Assembly (NCBI RefSeq): GCF_000968135.1
Contig: NZ_FO538765.1
Location: forward strand, 1,937,819 to 2,001,818
DNA: 64,000 bases
Reading direction: 5' to 3'
Origin: Magnetospira sp. QH-2
GTDB lineage: Bacteria > Pseudomonadota > Alphaproteobacteria > Rhodospirillales > Magnetospiraceae
The notes below the pieces were generated by a model. The model saw only the letters and a program-made list of their open reading frames with translations, did not search any database and was not told the DNA's origin. Positions 54,701 to 64,000 of this stretch are shown here, piece after piece (position 1 is the stretch's first letter; each line of letters opens with the position of its first letter). The position numbers and the translations under genes were made by a program.

Positions 54701-56656
54701 TCACCCCAGAGTAAACAAGTACCAGGTCACCAGTCCGGCGACACCGATCAGCATAGAAAAGGCGTAGTGGTAGACAAATCCGGTCTGCATGGAGGTGGCC
54801 CGGCGGACCCAACGCAAGACCCCCGACGCGATCCCATCGGGGCCGCATCCGTCGATCACAGCGCCATCGCCCCCTTTCCAGAAACCGCGACCCAGCTTGA
54901 AGGCAGGACGGACAAACAGGAAATCATAGAGCTCGTCGAACCACCACTTGTTCAGCAAAAGGTCGTAGACGGAGCGGAAGTTGGTCACCAACCAGCCCGG
55001 CATGCTACTCATGGGCCCATAGAACAAGAAGCCCAGGCCCAGACCGCTCACGCCCATGACCAACGGCAGCAGCTTCACCCAGCCCGGCGCGTGATGGGCA
55101 TTTTCCAAAGCCTGGTGGTGTTCGGCCACATAGATGGCATTGCCCCAGAAGGCCGCCGCGTCATGACCGACGAAGTACTCATACCCCATATACCCGGCCC
55201 CAATGGCCCCGGCGGCCAGCACCAGCAACGGCAGGATCATCACCTTGGGGCTCTCATGCACATGCGCCATGGTGGTTTCATCGGCCCGCGGCTTGCCGTG
55301 GAAGGTCATCATCAACAGGCGCATGGAATAGAAAGCCGTCATGAAGGCTGCGGCCACACCGAGCCAAAAGGCCAGGTTGCCGACCGAGGAATGGGCCCCC
55401 CAGGCGCTTTCCAGGATCATGTCCTTGGAGAAGAACCCGGCAAACGGCGGCACGCCGGCCAGGGCCAAGGAACCAATCCACATGAGGATGTAGGTCATCG
55501 GCACCATCTTCCAGATGCCCCCCATGCGGCGCATGTCCTGTTCATCGGACATGGCATGGATCACCGACCCGGCGCCCAGGAACAGCAAGGCTTTGAACGA
55601 AGCATGGGTCATCAGGTGGAAGATGCCCGCCGAATAAGCCGAAACGCCGCAGGCAAAGAACATATAGCCGAGCTGCGAACAGGTGGAATAGGCAATCACC
55701 CGCTTGATGTCGTTCTGCACCAGCCCCACCGTGGCGGCGAAGAAAGCGGTGAAGGCGCCCACATAGGTCACCACCATCAAGGCGGTTTCGGAGAATTCGA
55801 ACATGGGCGACAAACGAGCGACCATGAACACTCCGGCGGTCACCATTGTCGCGGCATGGATCAGGGCGGAAACCGGTGTCGGGCCCTCCATGGCGTCCGG
55901 CAGCCAGGTATGCAGGCCCAGCTGCGCCGACTTGCCCATGGCGCCGACAAACAGCAGTAGACAGAGCGCGGTCAGGGCATGCACTTCCATGCCGAAGACC
56001 TCGAGCATGGTGTCGGCCTTACCCGGCACGGCGGCGAAGATCGCGTCCAGGCTGATGGTGTCAAACAGCAAGAAGGTGCCGAAAATCCCCAGGGCGAAGC
56101 CGAAATCACCCACCCGGTTCACCAGGAAGGCCTTGATGGCCGCCGCATTGGCCGAGGGCTTGTCGTACCAGAAACCGATCAGCAGGTAGGAGGCCACGCC
56201 GACGCCTTCCCAACCGAAGAACATCTGCAGCAGGTTGTCGGCGGTCACCAGCATCAACATGCAGAAGGTGAAGAACGACAGATAGGCCATGAACCGGGGC
56301 ACGTCCGGATCATGGTGCATGTAGCCGATGGAATAGATATGCACCATGGCCGACACCGTGGTCACCACGATCAGCATGACGGCGGTCAAGGTATCCACCT
56401 TCAGCGCCCAGGACACATCCATAGAGCCCGACTGGATCCAGCGGAACAGCTCGATGGTCACCGGGTTGCCGCCCAGGGCCACATCGATGAAGGCGAAGAT
56501 GGATAGGATCCAGGAAATCACCAACGAACCGCTGGTCACCCACTGGGCATTGCGGTCGATCCGGTGCTTGTGCTCCTTGTCCTTTGGCGTGACAAACGCC
56601 AAAATTCCGGCAATCAGGAAGGCCAAGAACGGCAGAAAGACGATGGCTGCGTACAT
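54701..56656 (-). CDS. nuoL: NADH:quinone oxidoreductase subunit L
   Basis: 651 residues, about 16 helices, including the long amphipathic helix and final membrane anchor at the C-terminus. YMHHDPDVPRFMAYLSFFTFCMLMLV, FFGWEGVGVASYLLIGFW and GKSAQLGLHTWLPDAMEGPTPVSALIH give the antiporter-like core. Six bases after nuoK. Confidence 0.97.
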   Translation of the reverse strand: MYAAIVFLPFLAFLIAGILAFVTPKDKEHKHRIDRNAQWVTSGSLVISWILSIFAFIDVALGGNPVTIELFRWIQSGSMDVSWALKVDTLTAVMLIVVTTVSAMVHIYSIGYMHHDPDVPRFMAYLSFFTFCMLMLVTADNLLQMFFGWEGVGVASYLLIGFWYDKPSANAAAIKAFLVNRVGDFGFALGIFGTFLLFDTISLDAIFAAVPGKADTMLEVFGMEVHALTALCLLLFVGAMGKSAQLGLHTWLPDAMEGPTPVSALIHAATMVTAGVFMVARLSPMFEFSETALMVVTYVGAFTAFFAATVGLVQNDIKRVIAYSTCSQLGYMFFACGVSAYSAGIFHLMTHASFKALLFLGAGSVIHAMSDEQDMRRMGGIWKMVPMTYILMWIGSLALAGVPPFAGFFSKDMILESAWGAHSSVGNLAFWLGVAAAFMTAFYSMRLLMMTFHGKPRADETTMAHVHESPKVMILPLLVLAAGAIGAGYMGYEYFVGHDAAAFWGNAIYVAEHHQALENAHHAPGWVKLLPLVMGVSGLGLGFLFYGPMSSMPGWLVTNFRSVYDLLLNKWWFDELYDFLFVRPAFKLGRGFWKGGDGAVIDGCGPDGIASGVLRWVRRATSMQTGFVYHYAFSMLIGVAGLVTWYLFTLG

Positions 56657-56662
56657 CTGGGC

Positions 56663-56971
56663 CTACCCCTTCATCACGTTAACGTCCTCAACCGCGATGG
56701 AACCACGGTTGCGGAAATAGACCACCAGGATGGCCAAGCCGATGGCCGCCTCGGCGGCGGCAACGGTCAGGATGAACATGGCGAAGATCTGCCCCACCAG
56801 GTCCTGCAGGTGCACCGAAAAGGCCACCATGTTGATGTTCACCGCCAACAGCATCAATTCCACCGACATCAGGATGACGATGACATTTTTGCGGTTGAGG
56901 AAGATGCCGAACACCCCAATGGTGAACAACATGGCCGACAGTGTCAGGTAATGGCCCAGGCCGATTTCCAT
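56663..56971 (-). CDS. nuoK: NADH:quinone oxidoreductase subunit K
   Basis: 102 residues with three helices. [40 protein letters not shown] with the conserved channel Glu, and [21 protein letters not shown] with the second. One base after nuoJ. Confidence 0.97.
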   Translation of the reverse strand: MEIGLGHYLTLSAMLFTIGVFGIFLNRKNVIVILMSVELMLLAVNINMVAFSVHLQDLVGQIFAMFILTVAAAEAAIGLAILVVYFRNRGSIAVEDVNVMKG

Positions 56972-56972
56972 G

Positions 56973-57578
56973 TCAGATCCCCCCCCCTGTCGGTACTTTG
57001 CGAAGTTCCACGTCCTTGCCGCGCGCCACCTGGTCGGCGACCTTTTGCTTGCGCACGCCCGGGCGCTTGCGGTGGGTCAGCACGATGGCCCCGATCATGG
57101 CGACGAACAACACCATGCCGGCGGCTTGGAACAGATAGATGTAGTCGGTGTAAAGGACGTTGCCGATGGCTTCGGTATTGCTGACCACGGCCATGTCGGG
57201 CGTCGGAGACAGCCCCTTGCCGATCAGGTCCGGATCCAGGTGCAGACCGCCCAGGACCGCGATCAACTCGATCATCAAGATCAGACCGATGGCGCCGCCA
57301 ATGGGCAGATAACGCAGGAATCCGGCTCGCATTTCGGCGAAATTCACGTCCAGCATCATGACCACGAACAGGAACAACACCGCCACGGCGCCCACATAGA
57401 CGATGATCAGGATCATGGCGATGAATTCAGCACCCAGCAGCAAGAACAGGGCCGCGGAATTGAAAAACGCCAAAATCAGGAACAGCACCGCGTGCACCGG
57501 ATTGCGCGAGGATATCACCATCACGGCGGAAAATACCGTGAGTGCGGCGAACAGGTAGAAAGCCAAGGCTGCGATCAT
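56973..57578 (-). CDS. nuoJ: NADH:quinone oxidoreductase subunit J
   Basis: 201 residues with five helices. [21 protein letters not shown] and the helix [31 protein letters not shown], which carries the pi-bulge of helix 3, are characteristic; Glu in GAEF is the conserved acidic residue. A C-terminal basic tail. Forty bases from nuoI. Confidence 0.96.
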   Translation of the reverse strand: MIAALAFYLFAALTVFSAVMVISSRNPVHAVLFLILAFFNSAALFLLLGAEFIAMILIIVYVGAVAVLFLFVVMMLDVNFAEMRAGFLRYLPIGGAIGLILMIELIAVLGGLHLDPDLIGKGLSPTPDMAVVSNTEAIGNVLYTDYIYLFQAAGMVLFVAMIGAIVLTHRKRPGVRKQKVADQVARGKDVELRKVPTGGGI

Positions 57579-57618
57579 ATCGTTCCGTTCTCCCCCTTGC
57601 GGGTCCCCTTGTCCGTAA

Positions 57619-58107
57619 TCATCGATACGGTGCGTCGGCCCGGATTCGGGCTGCTAATTCCGTTTCCCACCGATCCCCATTGGCGAGCAATTTGTCCTTG
57701 TTATAGAACAGCTCTTCGCGGGTCTCGGTGGCATATTCAAAGTTCGGTCCTTCGACAATGGCATCCACCGGACAGGCTTCCTGGCAGAAACCGCAGTAGA
57801 TGCACTTGGTCATGTCGATATCGTAGCGGCTGGTGCGGCGGCTTCCGTCATCGCGCGGTTCGGCCTCGATGGTAATGGCCAAGGCGGGACAGATGGCCTC
57901 GCACAGCTTGCAGGCGATGCAACGCTCTTCACCGCCAGGATAGCGGCGCAGGGCATGCTCGCCCCGGAATCGCGGGCTTAGCGGCCCCTTTTCCATGGGA
58001 TAGTTGAGAGTCACGCAGGGCTTGAACATGTAGCTGAAGGTCAGGGCCATGCCCTTGACCAATTCGGCCAACAGGAAAGCGCGTGCGGTACGATCGATGA
58101 AACCCAT
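57619..58107 (-). CDS. nuoI: NADH:quinone oxidoreductase subunit I (two [4Fe-4S])
   Basis: 162 residues. Two cluster motifs [12 protein letters not shown] and [12 protein letters not shown] bind the N6a and N6b clusters between the peripheral arm and the quinone site. The [18 protein letters not shown] lead-in is typical. Nine bases from nuoH. Confidence 0.98.
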   Translation of the reverse strand: MGFIDRTARAFLLAELVKGMALTFSYMFKPCVTLNYPMEKGPLSPRFRGEHALRRYPGGEERCIACKLCEAICPALAITIEAEPRDDGSRRTSRYDIDMTKCIYCGFCQEACPVDAIVEGPNFEYATETREELFYNKDKLLANGDRWETELAARIRADAPYR

Positions 58108-58116
58108 ATCTCTCTC

Positions 58117-59145
58117 CTACGCTCCCGGAACCATGTCGAAGGCCACCAGCACCCCGGCCACGATCACCACGGCAGCCAGCGAGACCGGTAGAAAGATCTT
58201 CCACCCCAGGCGCATCAGCTGATCGTAGCGATAGCGCGGGAACGTCGCCCGGATCCACAGGAAGAAGAACAACACGAAGCAGATCTTGAGCGCGAACCAG
58301 ATCGGTCCCGGCACCCAGGTAAAGGGCGCGAAATCGAATGGCGGCAACCAGCCTCCCATGAACAGGATGACCGTCATACCCGACATCAAAATCATGTTGG
58401 CGTACTCACCCAGGAAAAACAGGGCGAAGGTCATGGCCGAATAATCCACGTTGAACCCGGCGACCAATTCCGCTTCCGCTTCCGGCAGATCGAATGGATG
58501 GCGGTTGGTCTCGGCAACGGTCGAGATGAAGAAGATCACGAACATGGGAAACAGCGGCAGGAAATACCAATTCAGGAAGCCCATGCTCCCCTTCTGGGCC
58601 ATCACGATATCGGTCAGGTTCAACGACCCGACGCAGAGCAACACCGTGATGATCACGAAACCCATGGAAACTTCATAGGACACCATCTGCGCCGCCGAGC
58701 GCAGTCCGCCCAGGAAGGCATAGCGCGAATTGGACGCCCAACCGGCCATCAAAATACCGTACACGCCAAGAGACGAAATGGCGAACAGGTACAAAATGCC
58801 CACATTAATGTTGGCCAGCACCATGTCTTCGCCAAACGGAATCACCGCCCAGGCAATCAGCGACAGAATGAAGGTAATCATCGGCGCGGCGATAAACACC
58901 ATCGGGCTGGCGCTGGATGGTACAACGGTTTCCTTGAGAAACAGCTTCAAGCCGTCGGCCATGGGCTGCAACAAGCCGAAGGGGCCGACCACATTGGGGC
59001 CCTTGCGTCGATGCATGGCGCCGATAACCTTGCGCTCGGCATAGGTCAGATAGGCCACGGCGATCAGCACGGGCACCACAATGGCCACGATCTTGATGAT
59101 GATCCAGAGCGTCGGCCAGATAAATTCCATGAAGAAGTCAACCAT
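58117..59145 (-). CDS. nuoH: NADH:quinone oxidoreductase subunit H
   Basis: 342 residues with eight helices. [35 protein letters not shown], and [21 protein letters not shown] (the acidic loop of the quinone chamber/E-channel) are present. Overlaps nuoG by 8 bp. Confidence 0.98.
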   Translation of the reverse strand: MVDFFMEFIWPTLWIIIKIVAIVVPVLIAVAYLTYAERKVIGAMHRRKGPNVVGPFGLLQPMADGLKLFLKETVVPSSASPMVFIAAPMITFILSLIAWAVIPFGEDMVLANINVGILYLFAISSLGVYGILMAGWASNSRYAFLGGLRSAAQMVSYEVSMGFVIITVLLCVGSLNLTDIVMAQKGSMGFLNWYFLPLFPMFVIFFISTVAETNRHPFDLPEAEAELVAGFNVDYSAMTFALFFLGEYANMILMSGMTVILFMGGWLPPFDFAPFTWVPGPIWFALKICFVLFFFLWIRATFPRYRYDQLMRLGWKIFLPVSLAAVVIVAGVLVAFDMVPGA

Positions 59146-61201
59146 TGGTGCCGGTCCTCTCCAGGTTCGCCGAGCCGAATACTTCCGAGCAGCGGGCCAT
59201 GGTCTCGGAGGCTCGGCTGATCGGGTCGGTTCGATAGTAATCGTCCACCGGTGAAACCAGTGGCGCTGAGGCGATATCTCCAGCGGTACCGAAAGCCCCC
59301 CATTCAGCCGCGCTCACCGCGTCGATGGCACCGGTGGTCGGATGGTCGGCGATCATCGCTTTGCGCAAGGCGGGCAAATCATCAAAGGGCAACGCTTTGT
59401 CCAAGGCGCCGGACAATGCCCGCAAGATGGCCCAATCCTCTTTCGCTTCACCTGGCGGGAAGACCGCCCGGCGGGCCCGCTGGGCACGCCCCTCGGTATT
59501 GACATAAGTGCCTTCTTTTTCAGTATAGGCGGCACCTGGCAGGATCACGTCGGCGCGGGCGGCTCCGGCATCGCCATGATGGCCCTGATAGACCACAAAG
59601 GCCTTGCCCAGGCGAGACATGTCGATCTCGTCGGCGCCATGCAGGAACACCACCTCGATATCGCCTTTTTTGGCGCCATCAAGGATCGCACCGATATCAC
59701 GACCGCCGTCACCCGGCAGGAAACCCAGATCCAGAGCCCCGACCCGTCCACCGGCGGTATGCAGCACGTTGAAGCCGTTCCAACCGTCCTTGATCATGCC
59801 CATCTTATCGGCCAGATCCCTGGCCGCCGCGAGAATGGCCGCCCCATCGGGACGCGCCAGGGCGCCCATGCCGAGAACGATCATCGGCTTTTCGGCATCC
59901 TTGAGGATCTTGCCGAAGGGATTGCGGCCGCTCAATTTGCTCAACAAGGAAGCGTCGCTGCCCAGATATTCGGTCTTGTAGGTCAGATCGGTTTCCTCGC
60001 CGATCACGCCGACCGACAGGCCCCCGGCCATATAGCGCTTGCGGATGCGAGCATTGAGGACCGCCGCCTCGCGGCGCGGGTTGGTCCCGACCAGCAAAAT
60101 GGCGTCTGCCTCTTCGATCCCGGCGATGGTGCTGTTGAATAGATATCCGGCGCGGATTGAGGTGTCCAAAGCGGCGCCATCTTGGCGACAATCCATGTTT
60201 GGCGACCTCAGAGCGGCCATCAAGCCCTTGAGCGCATAGGTGCTTTCGCAATCCACCAGATCTCCGGCAATGGCGGCGATCTTGGATCCGTCCAGACCGG
60301 AAACCTTATCCGCCACGGCGGCCAAGGCGTCATCCCAGGATGCCGGGGCCAGCTTGCCATCGGCACCGCGCACATAAGGCCGGTCCAGGCGGCGCTTGGT
60401 CAGACCGTCACAAGCATGACGGTTCTTGTCCCCTAACCATTCCTCATTTATGTCGTCGTTATTGCGCGGCAGCACGCGCAGCACTTCCGGTCCACGCGCA
60501 TCGACCCGGATATTGCTGCCCACGGCATCCAGCACATCGACCGTCTCGGTGCGGCGCAGTTCCCAAGGCCGGGCGGTAAAGGCATAGGGCCGCGAGGTCA
60601 AAGCGCCCACCGGGCACAGGTCAACCACATTGCCGGACAGTTCGGAACTCAGGGCCTTTTCCACATAGGTGGAGATTTCCATATGTTCGCCGCGACCAAT
60701 GCCGCCCATGTCCGGGACTCCGGCCACTTCGGTAATGAAGCGCACACAACGGGTACAATGGATGCAGCGGGTCATGACACCTTTGACCAGCGGACCAAAA
60801 TCCTTGTTGGGGACGGCGCGCTTGACTTCGGCGTAACGGCTGCGGTCACAGCCATAGGACATGGCTTGGTCCTGGAGATCGCATTCACCCCCCTGATCGC
60901 AGATCGGGCAATCCAGCGGATGATTAATCAGCAGGAACTCCATCACCCCCTGGCGCATCTTCTGGACCGCCTCGGTGTTGGTCTTGATCACCATGCCTTC
61001 GCCGACCGGCATGGCACAGGAAGCCACGGGCTTGGGCGCCCGCTCCATTTCCACCAGACACATGCGGCAGTTGCCGGCGATGGACAGCCGTTCGTGGTAG
61101 CAGAAGCGCGGAATCTCGATGCCGACCTGTTCACAGGCCTGGAGCACCGTCAATCCGGGCTCCACCTCGATTTCCATGCCGTCGATGGTTAGCTTCGGCA
61201 T
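59138..61201 (-). CDS. nuoG: NADH:quinone oxidoreductase subunit G
   Basis: 687 residues. The N-terminal [2Fe-2S] domain ([27 protein letters not shown] in parts), the His-containing [4Fe-4S] segment [15 protein letters not shown], and the two-cluster [16 protein letters not shown] with [16 protein letters not shown] are intact, followed by a molybdopterin-oxidoreductase-like body whose active site is not used. This is the shorter alphaproteobacterial/mitochondrial-type form. 39 bp after nuoF. Confidence 0.97.
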   Translation of the reverse strand: MPKLTIDGMEIEVEPGLTVLQACEQVGIEIPRFCYHERLSIAGNCRMCLVEMERAPKPVASCAMPVGEGMVIKTNTEAVQKMRQGVMEFLLINHPLDCPICDQGGECDLQDQAMSYGCDRSRYAEVKRAVPNKDFGPLVKGVMTRCIHCTRCVRFITEVAGVPDMGGIGRGEHMEISTYVEKALSSELSGNVVDLCPVGALTSRPYAFTARPWELRRTETVDVLDAVGSNIRVDARGPEVLRVLPRNNDDINEEWLGDKNRHACDGLTKRRLDRPYVRGADGKLAPASWDDALAAVADKVSGLDGSKIAAIAGDLVDCESTYALKGLMAALRSPNMDCRQDGAALDTSIRAGYLFNSTIAGIEEADAILLVGTNPRREAAVLNARIRKRYMAGGLSVGVIGEETDLTYKTEYLGSDASLLSKLSGRNPFGKILKDAEKPMIVLGMGALARPDGAAILAAARDLADKMGMIKDGWNGFNVLHTAGGRVGALDLGFLPGDGGRDIGAILDGAKKGDIEVVFLHGADEIDMSRLGKAFVVYQGHHGDAGAARADVILPGAAYTEKEGTYVNTEGRAQRARRAVFPPGEAKEDWAILRALSGALDKALPFDDLPALRKAMIADHPTTGAIDAVSAAEWGAFGTAGDIASAPLVSPVDDYYRTDPISRASETMARCSEVFGSANLERTGTNG

Positions 61202-61240
61202 TGTTTGTCCTCTTCCCCCAACGATCTCGTTCCCACGTCC

Positions 61241-62515
61241 TTAGGCCGCGGCCCCGGTGTTTTCCTTGATGCGCCGTTCCAGCTCGGGCCGGAAATGGCG
61301 GATTAGCCCCTGGATCGGCCATGCAGCGGCGTCACCCAAGGCGCAAATGGTGTGACCCTCGACCTGGCGGGTCACCTCTTCCAACAAATCAATCTCGTCG
61401 ATGGTCGCATTGCCTGTCTGCAAGCGTTCCATCACCCGCCACATCCAGCCGGTGCCTTCGCGGCAGGGCGTGCATTGGCCACAGCTTTCATGGCTGTAAA
61501 AGCGCGAAAGACGGGTAATGGCGCGAACGATGTCCGTGGACTTGTCCATGACGATCACCGCCGCCGTGCCCAAGCCCGATCCCACCTCGCGCAGACCGTC
61601 GAAGTCCATCAGCACCGTATCGCAAACCGATTTGGGGATCACCGGCACGGAACAGCCGCCGGGGATCACCGCCAACAGATTGTCCCAGCCGCCGCGAACG
61701 CCGCCGCAGTGCTTTTCGATCAAATCTTTCAGTGGGATGCTCATGGCATCCTCGACCACGCAGGGATTATTCACATGGCCCGAAATGCCATAGATTTTGG
61801 TTCCAGCGTTATTCTGGCGACCGATCCCGGCAAACCAATCGGCGCCGCGCTTGAGGATGGCGGGCACCACGGCGATGGATTCCACATTGTTCACCGTCGT
61901 CGGGCAGCCGTACAGGCCACAGTTGGCCGGGAATGGCGGCTTCAGACGGGGCTGCCCCTTCTTGCCTTCCAGGCTCTGAATCAGCGCGCTTTCCTCGCCA
62001 CAGACATAGGCGCCCATGCCGCGGTGCACATAGAGGTCAAAGTCCCAGCCATGGATGTTGTTCTTGCCGATCAGCTTGGCCTCATAGGCCTCGTCGATGG
62101 CCGCCTGCAAGGCCTCTGCCTCGCGAACAAACTCGCCCCGAATGTAGATATATGACGCGTGTGCCCCAATGGCGAAACTGGAAATCAGCGCGCCCTCGAC
62201 CAGCTTTTGCGGATCGTTGCGCATGATTTCCCGGTCCTTGCAGGTGCCCGGCTCGCCTTCGTCGGCATTGATCACCAGGAAATGCGGGCGTTCGCCGATT
62301 TCCTTCGGCATGAAGGACCATTTCATACCGGTGGAGAACCCGGCGCCGCCGCGTCCGCGCAGGCCCGATTCCTTGACCTGCTCGATCAACCACTCACGAC
62401 CTTTTTCCAACAACGCCTTGGTGCCGTCCCAGTCGCCCCGGGATTGAGCGCCCTTGAGTCCCGCGTCATGGAAACCATAGAGGTTGGTGAAGATCCGATC
62501 CTTGTCCTTGAGCAT
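61241..62515 (-). CDS. nuoF: NADH:quinone oxidoreductase subunit F (FMN, NADH site)
   Basis: 424 residues. The FMN/NADH loop [56 protein letters not shown] (in parts) and the [4Fe-4S] ligands [14 protein letters not shown] with a distant [13 protein letters not shown] are all present. NADH is oxidised here. The start overlaps nuoE by one base. Confidence 0.98.
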   Translation of the reverse strand: MLKDKDRIFTNLYGFHDAGLKGAQSRGDWDGTKALLEKGREWLIEQVKESGLRGRGGAGFSTGMKWSFMPKEIGERPHFLVINADEGEPGTCKDREIMRNDPQKLVEGALISSFAIGAHASYIYIRGEFVREAEALQAAIDEAYEAKLIGKNNIHGWDFDLYVHRGMGAYVCGEESALIQSLEGKKGQPRLKPPFPANCGLYGCPTTVNNVESIAVVPAILKRGADWFAGIGRQNNAGTKIYGISGHVNNPCVVEDAMSIPLKDLIEKHCGGVRGGWDNLLAVIPGGCSVPVIPKSVCDTVLMDFDGLREVGSGLGTAAVIVMDKSTDIVRAITRLSRFYSHESCGQCTPCREGTGWMWRVMERLQTGNATIDEIDLLEEVTRQVEGHTICALGDAAAWPIQGLIRHFRPELERRIKENTGAAA

Positions 62516-63138
62516 CAGGACTTCCCTCCCTCGGTCAGGCCCTCGGTCAGGCTCGTCAGCCCCCCGGCGGGCTCGCAGCCCTTGCGGTCATTTTGCGGTC
62601 CGGTCTTGGGCGATTTCCCATTGGCCAGCGCATCAAGCACCTCCGCGGTGCTGGCTTCGTCCAGGTCCTCGTAATAGTCGTCGTTAATCTGCATCATCGG
62701 CGCGTTGGTGCAGGCGCCCAGGCATTCCACCTCAGCCAGGGTGAATTCCCCGTCGGCGGTGGTTTCGCCGGGCTCAACGCCGAGTTTCTTTTTGCAGGCA
62801 TGCAAAACCTCGTCGGAGCCCTTGAGCAAGCAGGAAATATTGGTGCAAACCTGAACATGATGTTTCCCAACAGGTGCCCGGTTGTACATGGTGTAGAAGC
62901 TGGCGACCTCGTAAACCCGGATCGGCGCCAGCCCCACGATGCCGGCCACATGGTCCATGGCCGCGATAGGCAGCCAGTTGTCATGTTGGCGCTGGGCCAA
63001 ATCCAGCAACGGCATCACCGCGCTGTATTCCCGGCCTTCCGGATACTTGGCGATGATCTCTTTGACCCTGGCCTGATTCTCCGCCGTGAACTCGAAGCTG
63101 TCCGGCTGCTGCACGTTCTCCATTCCTCCCGCGCTCAT
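62515..63138 (-). CDS. nuoE: NADH:quinone oxidoreductase subunit E ([2Fe-2S])
   Basis: 207 residues. Thioredoxin-like [2Fe-2S] subunit: [10 protein letters not shown] and [15 protein letters not shown] provide the four cysteines of N1a. A C-terminal tail (about 170-207), Gly/Thr rich, is unremarkable. The ATG overlaps the nuoD stop by 4 bp. Confidence 0.97.
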   Translation of the reverse strand: MSAGGMENVQQPDSFEFTAENQARVKEIIAKYPEGREYSAVMPLLDLAQRQHDNWLPIAAMDHVAGIVGLAPIRVYEVASFYTMYNRAPVGKHHVQVCTNISCLLKGSDEVLHACKKKLGVEPGETTADGEFTLAEVECLGACTNAPMMQINDDYYEDLDEASTAEVLDALANGKSPKTGPQNDRKGCEPAGGLTSLTEGLTEGGKS

Positions 63139-64000
63139 CGGTCGATCTCCCCGAACACGATATCCAAGGAGCCGATATTGGACACCGCGTCAGCCAACAT
63201 GTGGCCCTTGGACAGGAAGTCCATGGCCTGCAAATGGGCAAACCCGGGCGCCCGGATCTTGCAGCGATAAGGCTTGTTGGAGCCATCGGCGACCAGATAA
63301 ACGGCAAATTCCCCCTTCGGCGCCTCGACGGCCGTATAGGTTTCCCCGGCGGGTACCTGGAATCCCTCGGTGAACAGCTTGAAGTGATGGATCAATGCTT
63401 CCATGGAAGTCTTCATCTCGCCCCGGCTCGGCGGCGTGACCTTATGGTCATCGGCCAAGTGCGGTCCATCAGGCATATTTTCAATGCATTGCTTGATAAT
63501 TTTAAGGCTTTCCCTGAGCTCCGCCATGCGAATCAGGTACCGGTCGAAACAGTCCCCGTGCTTGCCCACGGGAATGTCAAAATCCATCTCGGCATAGGCA
63601 TCATAGGGTTGCGACTTGCGCAGATCCCACGGCACCCCCGAAGCGCGCAGGTTGGGACCGGTGAAGCCCCAATCAAAGCACTGTTCGGCATTGATCACGC
63701 CGATATCCACCGTGCGCTGTTTAAAGATCCGGTTTTCGTCCAGCAGGGTCTCGATGTCTTCGATGATCTTCGGGAACCGGTCGGCCCAGGCCACGATGTC
63801 CTCGGCCAAACCTTCCGGCATATCCTGGGCCACGCCGCCAATGCGGAAATAGTTCATATGCATGCGGGCGCCACTGACCCGCTCGCAGAATTCCATCAGG
63901 ATTTCACGTTCTTCAACCCCCCACAGCATGGGGGTCATGCCGCCCACGTCCATGGCAAAGGCAGTCACGTTAAAGACGTGATTGAGCACGCGACCGATTT
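63135..64000 (-). CDS. nuoD: NADH:quinone oxidoreductase subunit D, C-terminal part
   Basis: The 3' 288 codons; the 5' end is beyond the right edge. Reading in from the edge gives [20 protein letters not shown], which shows the gene continues beyond the window. Quinone-site residues [16 protein letters not shown], the [21 protein letters not shown]-like segment ([10 protein letters not shown]) and [41 protein letters not shown] (end) are those of the 49-kDa subunit. Confidence 0.97.
   Translation of the reverse strand, partial: IGRVLNHVFNVTAFAMDVGGMTPMLWGVEEREILMEFCERVSGARMHMNYFRIGGVAQDMPEGLAEDIVAWADRFPKIIEDIETLLDENRIFKQRTVDIGVINAEQCFDWGFTGPNLRASGVPWDLRKSQPYDAYAEMDFDIPVGKHGDCFDRYLIRMAELRESLKIIKQCIENMPDGPHLADDHKVTPPSRGEMKTSMEALIHHFKLFTEGFQVPAGETYTAVEAPKGEFAVYLVADGSNKPYRCKIRAPGFAHLQAMDFLSKGHMLADAVSNIGSLDIVFGEIDR

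Overview
This 64 kb window looks like ordinary chromosome of an alphaproteobacterium, most likely a free-living member of the Rhodospirillales (Magnetospirillum/Rhodospirillum-like; genus not determinable by eye). The basis is a fused ispDF, the dusB(nifR3)-ntrB-ntrC order, a MucR/Ros regulator, a CBP3-type cytochrome bc1 chaperone, a proton-pumping pyrophosphatase, rpmF-plsX-fabH-ihfA-merR, and a complex I operon running nuoD..nuoN-birA-coaX-rnj. There is no prophage, CRISPR array or complete insertion sequence. A lone phosphoribulokinase next to rpe hints at Calvin-cycle capacity, and a small sulfur-flavoured group hints at sulfur chemistry.

Layout. 1-3.1 kb (minus): ntrC (5' end only), ntrB, dusB and a CcsA/YpjD-like membrane protein. 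3.2-7.0 kb: ispDF, a receiver-like protein with Glu at the phospho-acceptor site, cutA, and small genes (unknown 94-aa protein, STAS protein, thioredoxin-like [2Fe-2S] ferredoxin, Cys-rich 77-aa protein). 7.0-7.9 kb: an AT-rich gap, the first copy of a ~154-bp TA-flanked repeat, ynfA and tRNA-Pro(GGG). 8.0-12.9 kb: merR, ihfA, fabH, plsX, rpmF, yceD, the bc1 chaperone, and divergent bamE. 13.0-22.8 kb (minus): hppA, a fliL-like gene, then a compact nine-gene unit rpiB-glyA-nrdR-ribD-ribE-ribBX-ribH-nusB-thiL. 23.2-24.4 kb: mucR and panD. 24.6-29.4 kb: a branched-chain amino-acid ABC transporter, with the binding-protein gene convergent to livG-F-H-M. 29.4-31.6 kb: metY with a structured leader, the second repeat copy (opposite orientation), and a NeuD/PglD-like acyltransferase. 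31.7-35.0 kb: periplasmic thioredoxin, DsrE-like protein, a membrane protein with a degenerate spermidine-synthase-like domain, and an ArsR regulator with a well-formed promoter/operator. 35.1-37.9 kb: tandem universal stress protein and a DASS-family anion transporter. 38.0-39.8 kb: rpe and cbbP, divergent. 39.8-44.9 kb: cheW and a CZB-type soluble chemoreceptor, ilvA, flavin reductase, an RDD membrane protein and bpt. 45.1-48.4 kb: a TRAP transporter dctPQM. 48.5-64.0 kb (minus): nuoD (partial) to nuoN, birA, coaX and rnj.

Most genes are housekeeping: isoprenoids, fatty acids/phospholipids, riboflavin, thiamine, pantothenate/CoA, nitrogen control, one-carbon metabolism and respiration. The less expected signals are the two inverted copies of a non-coding TA-flanked element placed at gene 3' ends, long perfect palindromes (one inside a split terminator), the Glu-for-Asp receiver, a phosphoribulokinase with Glu at the catalytic Asp42 position, a MucR without zinc ligands, a PanD with a long C-terminal tail, a RibBA whose second domain has lost the GTP cyclohydrolase zinc site, and the sulfur/ArsR neighbourhood.
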